From Coriaria nepalensis (Eukaryota > Streptophyta > Magnoliopsida > Cucurbitales > Coriariaceae), in assembly GCA_027186245.1 (NCBI GenBank), contig CP114481.1, positions 56,924,569 through 56,988,568 on the forward strand: DNA of 64,000 bases. Reading direction: 5' to 3'. The stretch's first letter is position 1, and each line of letters opens with the position of its first letter. Shown here piece after piece: positions 22,633 through 32,380 of the stretch. The translations under genes were made by a program, and so were the position numbers. The notes beneath the pieces are model-generated. The model was not told where the DNA came from. It worked only from the letters and a program-made list of their open reading frames with translations, and ran no database searches.

Positions 22633-22887
22633 AAAGATGAATACCTTATGGCTCTCGAAATCGCACTCGTACTCGTCGTCAGAGAACTGCTCGACGGCGT
22701 ACCCACAAAGATAACGCCGGGAGACGAAGAAGCTCCCATGAGGAATGGAATTTGACGGGAGAAGTAGAAGCAAGCTGTGTAAGGATTTGAGTGGAGAAGA
22801 AGAGAGGATGCGATTGCTAGAGAGAACGTGCAAAGGGCTCTTGGTGCATCTTCGGAGAAGACCTATAACTAGATTTGAACTATGCAT
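17367..22887 (-). CDS. DEIH-box (DExH3/DExH5-type) RNA helicase
   Basis: ATP-dependent RNA helicase of the DEAH/RHA group. Nineteen exons give 1154 residues: 22887-22645, 22544-22390, 22283-22196, 22096-21860, 21701-21606, 21370-21182, 21066-20907, 20811-20681, 20567-20397, 20265-19993, 19926-19732, 19592-19389, 19272-19203, 19073-18925, 18846-18538, 18438-18379, 18271-18119, 18025-17915 and 17837-17367. Motifs: Walker [10 protein letters not shown] (about 279), DEIH (380), SAT (412), motif [10 protein letters not shown] (646, across an intron), then HA2/OB-fold regions and a C-terminal double-stranded-RNA-binding-like domain (about 1060-1120). The N-terminus is rich in Arg, Ser and Leu without acidic residues, as in mitochondrial or plastid targeting peptides, followed by the subfamily motif [12 protein letters not shown]. 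Closest recalled Arabidopsis relatives are DExH5 (annotated mitochondrial) and DExH3. The RNA target is unknown. Confidence 0.92.
22585..22634. repeat. GAA/TTC microsatellite in helicase intron 1
   Basis: About 50 bases of GAA/GGA triplets on the plus strand lie directly inside the splice donor of helicase intron 1. On the coding strand this is a TCT/TTC pyrimidine tract. Confidence 0.9.
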
Positions 22888-23271
22888 TCCGGCGGGGAGG
22901 TCTCAGGCATGGCGGTTTTGCATCGCTACCAGACTAGCTGAGTGGAGAGGGATAGTGACGCCCTTTGAATTCTGCGAAGTAGAGGGATATTCTGTAATAA
23001 GTAGAAAAGGTTGAGAGATTTTCTTGTGCTTTTAGTATAATACTTAGAAACATGAGGACTGTAAATATAATATCTGTTAAATTTGGTGGTACAAAGTTAA
23101 AAACCGAAAAGTAGAAGAGTTAAAGAAAACACGGAGTTCTGACTCGTACTCGCTGTTCCAAACTTCCTCCTCCTTCTTCCTCTTCTTCGTGTTCGTCTTC
23201 TGTCTTCTGCTTGCGAGCAAGCTCAGGTTTTTTGCTTCCAGGAAGGTTTCTCGCAGCTGCGACAGAGCACT
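22888..23271. promoter_or_regulatory. Shared divergent promoter region, helicase/RBL
   Basis: Only 384 bp separate the two start codons, including both leaders. No classical TATA box is obvious for either gene. A CT-rich stretch at about 23160-23215 probably belongs to the RBL leader. Confidence 0.6.
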
Positions 23272-25786
23272 ATGAACCCGCCAATAATTGGTGAGCTTTT
23301 TCTACTTTGCCCCCAAACTTCTCTCTCTATCACTTTGAAATTATAATTTCTTAGCTCTGGAGTTGTTATGTTTTTTTCCTGAAGATCCGTTGCAAGGGGA
23401 TTTTCCCGAAGTGATAGAGGAGTATTTGGAGCATGGGGTTATGAAATGTATCGCCTTTAACCGCCGTGGAACACTCCTCGCCGGTGAATCTCTCTCTCTC
23501 TCTCCCTTTCTGCGTTTTTAATTTGCGGTGAAATATGTAACTTGCTTGTGAAAATTTGATGTAAGCAAAGTGTAGCTCATGGGATTTCATGGAAGATTCG
23601 AATGGACTTTTAGCGTTTGAAGCGTTGCTTCTTGAGGTGCTTAATGGTCGAAAGTTGTTTTTTCTTTAGCTCTGGTCGAAATTGTACCCAAATTTTTCTG
23701 CAGTTTCTGAGGCAAGCTGTAAATATTACTTTTTTAGTTAGACTGAGAGTTGCAGATGGGTATTCACGTGTTCAAGTTGAGAATAGAAACATCAAATTGA
23801 GACTAGCTTTGTCTCTTACATAGATGTAGCTTCTAGTTGATCCTCTCTGGGTGATTAGAGTTATTTAGTGCTCTAATCGTCTTCCCTCCCATTTTCTTTC
23901 TTTCAAAATTGTCCTACTTAACTCGATACTGCCGTTATCAGCATCTTTTGTTGAAAGCTTGCCTAATTTTTGTATTCCCACGCCTTGATATGAAGAAAAC
24001 CTTTTCAATAGACTAATTGATTTGTCGATTTCTTTTCCTATTCTATGGATGCTCACTATGAAAACATGCTTGCTCTGGTTTGTGTTCTCTACTGTATTGG
24101 TTAATATGGCTGATATTTGGATTGATATTCTCTGCAGCTGGGTGCTCAGATGGAAATTGTGTTATCTGGGATTTTGAAACCCGAGGCATTGCTAAAGAGC
24201 TAAGAGACAAAGACTGTCTTTCTGCCATAACTAGCATCTGTTGGTCCAAATATGGTCACCGCATTCTCGTATCTGCTGCTGATAAATCGTTAACACTATG
24301 GGATGTCTTCAATGGTGAGAAGATAACCCGCGTAACTCTGCAACAAACCCCTTTACAAGCTAGACTCCACCCTGGCTACTCTACTCCTTCTCTGTGCTTA
24401 GCTTGCCCCCTCTCCTCAGCTCCTATGATTGTTGACCTTAACTCTGGAAATACAACTTTACTTCCCGTTTCAGTCCCCGATTCAGATACCGAGCCCGTTC
24501 CTCCTCCGTCTCGTAACAAATTGTCGGATGGGATTCCCTCCTTCTCTCCTACTGCCGCTTGCTTTAACAAGCATGGGGACCTTGTCTATGTCGGAAACTC
24601 AAAAGGTGAGATACTTATAGTTGATTACAAAAATGTCAAAGTTCTCGCCATGGTTCCGATTTCTGGGGGCACTGTGGTCAAGAATATAGTGTTTAGTAGA
24701 AACGGGCAATACCTACTCACTAATTCAAACGATAGGATTATTCGAATCTATGAGAATCTTCTACCCTTGAAAGGTGGACTTGAAGCCCTTGATGGCTTGA
24801 ATGAGACAGTTGATGATGGAGTTGAGAAGTTGAAAGCTGTTGGATTGAAATGCTTAACTCTATTTCGTGAATTTCAAGATTCCGTTACAAGAGTGCACTG
24901 GAAAGCTCCTTGCTTTAGTGGTGATGGTGAATGGGTTGTAGGTGGTTCGGCTAGTAAAGGGGAGCATAAGATTTATATATGGGACCGAGCTGGGCGTCTA
25001 GTGAAAATCCTTGAAGGGCCAAAGGAAGCTTTGATCGATTTAGCTTGGCATCCTGTTCATCCAATTGTAGCCTCTGTTTCCTTAACCGGGTTGGTTTATA
25101 TTTGGGCTAAAGATTATACCGAGAACTGGAGTGCGTTTGCGCCGGATTTTAAAGAACTCGAGGAGAATGAAGAGTATGTGGAACGAGAAGATGAGTTTGA
25201 TTTGATTCCTGAAGCTGAGAAGGTTAAAGAGTCTGACGTTAATGAAGATGATGAAGTTGATATTGTAACAATTGAGAAGGATTCAACATTTAGCGATTCA
25301 GATATGTCGCAAGAAGAGCTATGCTTCTTGCCTGCAATTCCATGTCCGGATATCATTCCCAAGCCGCAAGATAACAAGTGCTTAGAAACATCTTCCAAAA
25401 TGATAGACAGCAATAATTCCGGGTCCCCCATTTCAGAGGAGGCAGGACCGAATGGCCGTGCTCATCACACGTCAAGCCCACTAGAAGGTATTAACATATT
25501 CACCTTTGCTTATATACATACATTTACATATTTCCTTTGAAATTGAGTCGTTAACGGCTACTTGTATGCAGCAATAGAAAATGGCGATGACAACATGGGA
25601 GGAAGTGGAACGAGACTGAAAAGGAAAAGGAAGCCTTCAGAGAAGGTGTTGGAATCGCAGGCAGAGAAGGTGAAGAAACCTACCAAATCTTCTGCCAAGT
25701 TGTCCAAATTTAAAAGTAAATCTTCTCTCGTTGATCAAGATAGTAATGGTAATGGTAATTATGGCGACAATGTTTCTGATGACTAA
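23272..25786 (+). CDS. RBL: RbBP5-like COMPASS subunit (RBL)
   Basis: WD40 subunit of the COMPASS-type histone H3K4 methyltransferase complex, nuclear. Four exons, 23272-23290, 23385-23483, 24138-25487 and 25572-25786, give 560 residues. WD repeats fill residues 1 to about 350 (CSDGNCVIWDFETRG, SADKSLTLWDVFNG, IYIWDRAGRL, LVYIWAKDY). An acidic segment follows (DEDDEVD-type, about 370-410), as in RbBP5 homologues where it contacts ASH2L, and the tail is Lys/Ser-rich and nuclear-localisation-like (RLKRKRKPSEK). The first exon codes only six residues plus one base (MNPPII), so an ORF search starting in the big exon misses the true N-terminus. It is divergent from the helicase. Confidence 0.93.
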
Positions 25787-26346
25787 TAACATTCCACAAT
25801 TTCTTCTTCCATTTTATAATCCCTTTCTTTCAGTTTTCTCCAGCAGTATTAACTTTGGATGGGCTCTTCTCAAGTTGAGTGGCCCAACTTGCAATATAAT
25901 CCCCAAGATAAAGCTCAAGCTGTTTAGATTCTAGCACCTCAAGCCCAATATGAGCTCTCTTCCCTGTTTGTGGAGATAACCATCTTAATATATTATCCAT
26001 AACATAACATAACATAATAACAAGAGATCCATAAGATTCCATACATAAACTTGTATTACCAGACTAGGACATGCCTGTCCCTTATGCTGCTACAAGAGAG
26101 GGAGAAGAAAACAAAAGGGCTTCCACCTCTAAAAATGCACAAATCAGAATCGACAAACTCTATAAAAATTTTTTAAAGTGCCGGCCACGTACAAACACAC
26201 CCTCCAATTTCTTCATTTCTTCTTATATTAAATCCTAATTCAATATAATAATTTTACCCTTTGCCTATTCTGGTTTTAAACCTCTAAACCTCACCCTGTT
26301 CAACTTACAACTCATTCCAGAAACCAAAAAAAAAAAAAAAAACATT
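25787..26346. other. RBL 3' UTR and spacer
   Basis: AT-rich, with a short ATAAC repeat at about 26001-26020 and an A18 run just before 26342. No gene is seen. Confidence 0.5.
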
Positions 26347-28107
26347 ATGGCAAACCACCTCCTTAATCTTTCCAATATTCGATCATTTTGTTTAGTAAAC
26401 TTCGTTTGCATTCTTCTCCTCAATTCGGTACATGTTTCACCAACTTCTAATCACCAAATCACATGTTGTTTAATGCTTCATAACTTTAAGAACTTCACCA
26501 TTTTTCTCGACACACAAGAACACAACCACTCGACTTTATCTAACAGTTACTACGAGCTCCTAAATTTCTCGATCCAACCTTCGTTTTGCCTCACCGGTGA
26601 TTCCAAAACCCGTCGCTATAATCCTACCAGAGAGTGTGGAACAGCTAGCAAGCTTCGTTTTATGCTCTAGACAAAGCTCCTACCAAATCAGAACAAGGTG
26701 CGGTGGACACAGCTATGAAGGCAGTTCCTACACCGTCGCTGAAACTTACACCGACGATGCTCCATTCGTCGTAATCGACATGATGAATCAAAACAAAATC
26801 CGGGTCGATTTAGAATCAGAAACTGCATGGGTTCAAGGAGGCGCGACACTTGGCGAAACATACCATGCAATAGCAAAGGCGAGTAATATCCACGGGTTTC
26901 CTGCCGGGTCATGTCCGACCGTCGGCGTAGGTGGTCACATCTCTGGCGGTGGTTTCGGATTACTGTCTAGGAAGTACTGTTAGCGGCTGATAAATGTGGT
27001 CGACGCGATCTTAATCGACGCTCAAGGGAAGATAATGGACCGAGAGAGCATGGGAGAGGACGTGTTTTGGGCTATAAGAGGAGGTGGCGGGGGAATTTGG
27101 GGAATTGTACACGCTTGGAAAATTCAACTACTCAAAGTCCCACAGCTCGTAACTAGCTTTATCATCTCCACGTCATCATTCACGAGAAACGACAAAATGC
27201 ACGTGGCAGAACTAGTGAACAAGTGGCAACACGTAGCACCCAAGTTAGACCCGGCATTTTACCTATCGTGCTTTCTCGGAGCGGGTTTACCGAGTCCAGT
27301 AAGCAAAATCCAGGCCTCACATCAGCAACGTTTAAAGGATTTTACGAGGGCCCAAAGGGTAAAGCAGTAAGAATTCTGAAAATGGCGTTTCCCGAATTGG
27401 CTAGCATCGCTGAAAAACAGAGTTTGGAAACGAGCTGGATCGAGTCCATCGTACTCTTTTCCAGTTTAGGAAATGGTTCCTCCGTTTTGGACTTGAAAAC
27501 CCGGTTCAATCCAGATAAGAAATACTTCAAGGCCAAATCAGATTACGTGAAATCTCCGATTCCAGTTCAAGGAATCAGAACTCTGATGGAGATTATAGAA
27601 GAACAGCCGAAGGGGTATGTTATTTTGGATCCTTATGGAGGGATAATGGACAGCATAAGCTCTGTTTCAATTCCCTTTCCTCATAGAAAAGGCAACATTT
27701 TTATAATCCAGTACCTGGTCGAACGGTATAACAGCAATGAGGATGAAGGCGATGAGTGTATCGAATGGATAAGAAGGCTGTATTATGCAATGACGCCGTT
27801 TGTATCGTCAACTCCTAGAGCTGCTTATATTAACTACGTTGACTTTGACTTGGGAGTGATGGGTCTGACTAAGGATGATGACGGTAATAACAAGAAGATA
27901 AGGTTTGGAGTTGAGGAGGAGGAGGAGGAGGAGGAGGATGAAAGTATCAAAATTGCTAGAGTTTGGGGTGAAAAGTATTTTTTGCGAAACTATGATAGAT
28001 TGGTTAGGGCAAAAACATTTATTGACCCACAAAATGTTTTCAGGAATCAACAGGGAATCCCGCCTATATGTGTGAACCCGCCGACCACCTTGGTCAACGA
28101 TGATTGA
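26347..28107 (+). pseudogene. Berberine bridge enzyme-like (BBE-like) FAD oxidase pseudogene
   Basis: Intronless gene of the secreted, bicovalently flavinylated BBE-like family. It begins with a signal-peptide-like MANHLLNLSNI. Both FAD attachment residues survive: His in [11 protein letters not shown] (about 26700) and Cys in [18 protein letters not shown] (about 26910). The reading frame breaks at least three times: about two bases are missing after LLNFSIQ (near 26578); a one-base loss and a later one-base gain around KYC-stop-RLINVVDA (26976-26995) create a TAG and then restore the frame; and one A is missing after PVSK (near 27307). The remainder runs open from about 27310 to 28107 and contains a Glu-rich tract (27907-27940) and a normal-looking C-terminus. 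Sequencing error at one site is possible; three independent errors are unlikely. Confidence 0.85.
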
Positions 28108-28230
28108 AGTGGTGTCGTGGTATTTATGATTTTATCTGATGAAAAGGTGTTACTTTCTTTAATTTGAAATTACATACTAGCTTTTCTCTAGATCCATGTG
28201 CGGAAGAAACTGTCTTCTTCTTAGAAATAA

Positions 28231-29622
28231 ATGAGAATTCAACGGGTTTTCAGAATCGAATCCTTACACAAGTCCCTCCCCATTTTTCTCCCACTAAATA
28301 ACTATCTTACTTCAAGTAGCGTAGATATCGATTCTACTACACAAAACCCAGAAAAATCTATACCAACCCAGCTATCAAATTGCACCAGTTTATCGGAGTT
28401 ACATCAAATCCATGCCCATTTTCTACGAAATATCCTATTAGGATTACACACTTCTTCTCCGTTTCATTGGAACAATGTTATAAGATCGTATACTAGACTG
28501 GAAGCTCCGACCAAAGCACTCGATGCCTACGTTGCCATGTCTCATGCAGGCTTCTTGCCCGATTCTTACACACTTCCAATTGTCTTGAAAGCCGTGTGTC
28601 GAGCTTACGCCTTGAACTTCGGAAGGCAGCTTCACTCCGTAGCAATCCAGCTCGGCCTCAAGACTAATGAGTATTGTGAGAGTGGGTTCATAGGAGTGTA
28701 CGTAAAGGCGGGGGAATTTGAAAATGCACAAAAGGTATTCAACGAAAATCCTGACAGGAAGTTGGGATCTTGGAACGCTATCATTGCGGGCCTTTCACAA
28801 GGCGGGCGAGCAAAAGAAGCTATAAACATGTTCATTGAGCTCAAAAAAAGGGGGTTCGAACCGGATGACATCACTATGGTCAGTGTAACATCGGCTTGTG
28901 GAAGTCTAGGAGACTTGAATTTGGCTCATCAATTGCATAAATGGGTCTTCCAAGCTAAAACCACGGGGGAAAACCCCGACGTTTTGATGTCAAATTCGGT
29001 CATAGACATGTATGGAAAGTGTGGAAGAATGGATTTAGCGCATAAAGTGTTTCTAGAAACAACGAAGAAAAACGTATCGTCATGGACGTCATTGATAGTA
29101 GGATACGCAATGCATGGGCATGTGAGAGAAGCGCTCGAATCCTTCTCCTCCATGAAAGAAGAAGGAATCATGCCGAACCACGTGACTTTTGTTGGGGTTT
29201 TGAGTGCTTGTGTGCATGGAGGGTTGGTTCAGGAAGGGAGAAACTACTTCAATATGATGAAGAATGTGTACGGGATAAGGCCCCAATTAGTGCATTATGG
29301 GTGTATGGTTGATTTGATGGCGAAATCAGGGTTGCTTGAGGAGGCAAGAGAGTTGGTGGAAGCGATGCCAATGGAGGCAAATTCAGTGATATATGGTTGT
29401 TTGATGGGTGGATGTGAGAAACATGAGAATGTGGAGATGGGTGAGTGGGTGGCTCACAAATTGATTGAGTTGGAGCCTTTGAATGATGGGGTTTATACGG
29501 TTTTGTCTAACATATATGCTAGTCGAGGCTTGTGGCAAGAGGTGGAGAATGTGAGAAAGTTCATGAAACGGAGACAGCTTTCTAAGATTCCTGCTTATAG
29601 TTTTGGTGCCGCTCCAAATTGA
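28231..29622 (+). CDS. PLS-class pentatricopeptide repeat protein
   Basis: Single-exon ORF of 463 residues. PPR motifs of about 31-36 residues run from about residue 80 to the C-terminus (WNAIIAGLSQGGRAKEAINMF, DVLMSNSVIDMYGKCGRMD, SWTSLIVGYAMHGHVREALE), with an E-type end (YTVLSNIYASRGLWQEVENV) and no DYW deaminase domain. PPR proteins of this class bind specific sites in organelle RNA, usually for C-to-U editing or splicing, and E-class members recruit a deaminase in trans. The N-terminus (MRIQRVFRIESLHKSL) is basic and hydrophobic, as in mitochondrial presequences. Length and E-type ending resemble Arabidopsis At1g77170 from memory, but orthology was not tested. Confidence 0.88.
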   Translation: MRIQRVFRIESLHKSLPIFLPLNNYLTSSSVDIDSTTQNPEKSIPTQLSNCTSLSELHQIHAHFLRNILLGLHTSSPFHWNNVIRSYTRLEAPTKALDAYVAMSHAGFLPDSYTLPIVLKAVCRAYALNFGRQLHSVAIQLGLKTNEYCESGFIGVYVKAGEFENAQKVFNENPDRKLGSWNAIIAGLSQGGRAKEAINMFIELKKRGFEPDDITMVSVTSACGSLGDLNLAHQLHKWVFQAKTTGENPDVLMSNSVIDMYGKCGRMDLAHKVFLETTKKNVSSWTSLIVGYAMHGHVREALESFSSMKEEGIMPNHVTFVGVLSACVHGGLVQEGRNYFNMMKNVYGIRPQLVHYGCMVDLMAKSGLLEEARELVEAMPMEANSVIYGCLMGGCEKHENVEMGEWVAHKLIELEPLNDGVYTVLSNIYASRGLWQEVENVRKFMKRRQLSKIPAYSFGAAPN

Positions 29623-30180
29623 AAAACATTTTGCGGTTTTTTTCTCTTTTTTTTTTTTTTTTTAATTTTATTTTAATATTTTATTTTAATTGTTGAATTA
29701 AAATATCTTCAAGCATATTGGATTTGTCAGGTGGAGAAGAAGGGGTCAGGTCTACTCAAAGCCTTTTTCTCCCTCACTTTGCTTTTTTCTCAATCAAGCT
29801 TGCTTTTATTCTCCACCTTATGAGAGAAATAGTGGGATCGGATTGCTTTTTACATGATATAAATTTAACGATATTTTATATATTTATAATTAGATTTCAT
29901 TTTTTTATTAAAAAAATATATTATTTGAATTTTAGTATATTTTAGAAATAATTTAATTAAATAACAAAAATAAAAGATTTTTTTTTTATTATTATTATTT
30001 TTTAATTCCGGCACCCAGCCCAAGCGGCCGGCCGGTGAGAGTAAGGAAAACCCAAATTGATAGTAACCCAGAAAATTATTACAATGATATTATAGTAATC
30101 CCAGATTCCAGACCATATGCATATTATTATGTAGTTCTTAAAATATTACATAGCTTCTTGCTTTGTATAATGTAGTAATC
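29623..30180. other. AT-rich spacer between convergent genes
   Basis: T-rich and AT-rich runs (29640-29700, 29870-30000), with a GC-rich island CGGCCGGCCGG near 30025. It probably contains both 3' UTRs. No gene is seen. Confidence 0.5.
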
Positions 30181-31221
30181 TCAATGCTGGTTGATGAACT
30201 GCGTGATCCTAACGATCAGAGCTTCAGTATGAGCGGCGATTTGTGGGTCCGTGTCAACTGCAATCGAATTGAGATAAAAACTATGTCCCACTCCGTTACT
30301 GATGTAAAGCTCCACGTCCTTGTTGGCCTTCTTCATCGCCTCGTAGTATTCCATCTCTGTATCAATGACCAGATCATTCTGGGCAAGACACAGTAAAAGA
30401 GGCGGCAATTTCAAACCTTCTAATGGTGAGGCTAGCGGGCCCATCGGACAAGTTATCGGGTGCTCTTTAGTGCTCCCGATTGGTAAGGCTAGGCCTAAAA
30501 ACTTGTCCAACATGTCTAGCGTTAAGAATGGCGATTCCGGTTGCTCCATTTCGGACTTGCTTCTCTCCGATCTGACGAATCCTGGATGAATCGGAATCGC
30601 TCCGGCGAGTCTCAACGGACTCAGGTTATCTTCCTTTCCAGCTCTCGCCGAGACTTCGTGGACTAGGTTCCCACCGGAGCTATCTCCGATGAGAAAGACG
30701 CGGTTGAAATCTGCGTATCTGTTGAGCCAGGGCTCGTGTGAGTTTTGTCCAAGAGCTAATGACTTCAGCCATTGGAGAGCTGAGAGGCCGTCCTCCACTG
30801 CTGCCGGGAGGCGATGCTCTGGCGCCCTGCGAAGAAAAGCAGAAACGCAAATGGAATTCGTGGCAGCTGCGAGGCGCGCGTACATGTGGTAGTACATGTA
30901 CCAATCGGCTTCACTAATGCAGAATCCTCCGCCGTGAAAATGAACGATGATTGGAAGCTTCTCCTTCTCGTTACCGTCAGCTTGATCAGCCTGGTTCTGC
31001 TCCGGCAGATAGATTCGAACCTTGAGGAGGCCCGAACTAAAAGAGTCGATGATGACGTCACGAGTGGCAACACCGTCGATGAATTGGTCCTCGTGTGGAG
31101 GTACCGGCTCGGTCATGAACATGACTTCAGGCGGTCCGGTCCAAGTCCTATCGACCGAACCGTCGTCGAAGACTCTTAACCAACCAGACACATCCTCAAT
31201 CACTCTTTTCTCAGAAACCAT
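30181..31221 (-). CDS. CXE-type carboxylesterase (CXE17-like)
   Basis: Alpha/beta-hydrolase of the plant CXE (GID1-related) family, single exon, 346 residues. The oxyanion-hole motif HGGGF is at 96-100, the nucleophile elbow GDSSGGN has Ser181, the acid is probably Asp283 (AQNDLVID) and the base is His313 (GVGHSF), so the catalytic set is complete. The gibberellin receptors of this family have lost the catalytic His, so this is an esterase rather than a GID1 receptor. Its position among CXE subgroups looks closest to AtCXE17 by recall. The substrate is unknown; relatives hydrolyse small esters. The start is the first ATG, in a good context after a short leader. Confidence 0.9.
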   Translation of the reverse strand: MVSEKRVIEDVSGWLRVFDDGSVDRTWTGPPEVMFMTEPVPPHEDQFIDGVATRDVIIDSFSSGLLKVRIYLPEQNQADQADGNEKEKLPIIVHFHGGGFCISEADWYMYYHMYARLAAATNSICVSAFLRRAPEHRLPAAVEDGLSALQWLKSLALGQNSHEPWLNRYADFNRVFLIGDSSGGNLVHEVSARAGKEDNLSPLRLAGAIPIHPGFVRSERSKSEMEQPESPFLTLDMLDKFLGLALPIGSTKEHPITCPMGPLASPLEGLKLPPLLLCLAQNDLVIDTEMEYYEAMKKANKDVELYISNGVGHSFYLNSIAVDTDPQIAAHTEALIVRITQFINQH

Positions 31222-32380
31222 GGTTGGTTAGTTATTCCGGTCACAAGATCAATAAAGATCGCTTAACTGCTTTGTTAAGAATAAATCAGCAACTTACGAT
31301 CAGTTAGTTGCTTGCATTTTCTGGAGGGATTGAGCTCCGGCTATTTATTGAGAAATAAAAGAGAGAGATCCAAAGGGCGTGTTTGACGATAGTTTTTATA
31401 TTTTATATATGAAAAACAAGTTTTTGTGATCATCATAAAAAATTATATCGACTCGCATAATTGAGCACGACACAACTCAACATCTGTATTACATCTATAC
31501 TTATATTATATTTTTATAATACCGTATTATATATGCTCGTAGACTCGACTTATTTTACCACTTCTATTAATACTCCCAAATTTAATAAGAGAAAGTGGGT
31601 GGTGGGCCTGGGCCGGGTACACTTTCCCCCTCCACTAGATAATATTATTATTTTAATCAGTCTTTCTCTTCAAATTGGCATTGAATTCATACCCAAAGTT
31701 CTTATAATCCGAAAATTCAAGTCGACCCCACAATGTGACAACTTTTCTCGGCAAGAAATTGCAAGGAATCGTTGCTGTAAGTAAGGCGTGTAATTACCAT
31801 ACAAACTACCTCTGAAATTGCCTGGAAGGTTTCCAGAAATTCACAAAGCTTAAAAAGATGTGATTGTATTTTTAATCTTACGTGTTAAAAACTAAGTACA
31901 TACTATACTATATAGTTTGTGTTTATTGATCATGTGATTGTATAGTCGTCATATGACATATGTGGTGTGGGGTCCATTTCAAGTTTAGACCCCGTGAGTT
32001 ACCTCACCACAAAGCAAAGGAGTGGTGCCCTGGTCTTGTCCATTTCCAGAAAATGCCAAACTATATGAAGACAGAAGGGTCAAGAGTGTTCTCAATCTAC
32101 AGCTATAGTCCGGACTATGCTACTGAAAATGAAATGTCGTCTACTGATCATTAACAAAACTAACATTTAAAACCGATGTTTCGGTTTAGTTACATCTTCT
32201 AATTGAAGTGAAGTAGCCATGAAGTAAGAGAGAGCAGAGCAGAACAGAGCATGTCAGAGTTGTAGTTAATGTTAATGGTATCTGCCTATCATGACGATCC
32301 TTCCCTCTCTTCATCATCCTCATCTTCATCTTCTTTAATCCAATGTAGGCTACCTACTAACAAGTACCCAGTTAGTTTTA
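31222..32380. other. Divergent spacer, carboxylesterase/LRR kinase
   Basis: No supported gene on either strand. It is AT-rich at 31400-31560, and a CT-rich stretch at about 32300-32340 probably belongs to the leader of the LRR gene. Confidence 0.5.

Noticed and set aside
22545..22644. Poly-Ser coding extension of helicase exon 1
   Set aside because: Reading through the donor gives a Ser run and a stop. Splicing at 22645 to 22544 restores the family sequence (HK followed by [14 protein letters not shown]).
24376..25431. Antisense ORFs across RBL
   Set aside because: Ser-rich shadows of the acidic and Glu-rich segments of RBL.
26322..26341. A18 run before the BBE-like ATG as a retroposition poly-A tail
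   Set aside because: It lies 5' of the gene in sense orientation, where a retrocopy tail would be 3'. The BBE-like family is naturally intronless.
28849..28863. GGTTCGAACC motif resembling a tRNA T-arm
   Set aside because: It lies inside the PPR coding frame and no acceptor or anticodon stem can be drawn around it. The similar TTCGAACC near 31014 is inside the carboxylesterase gene.
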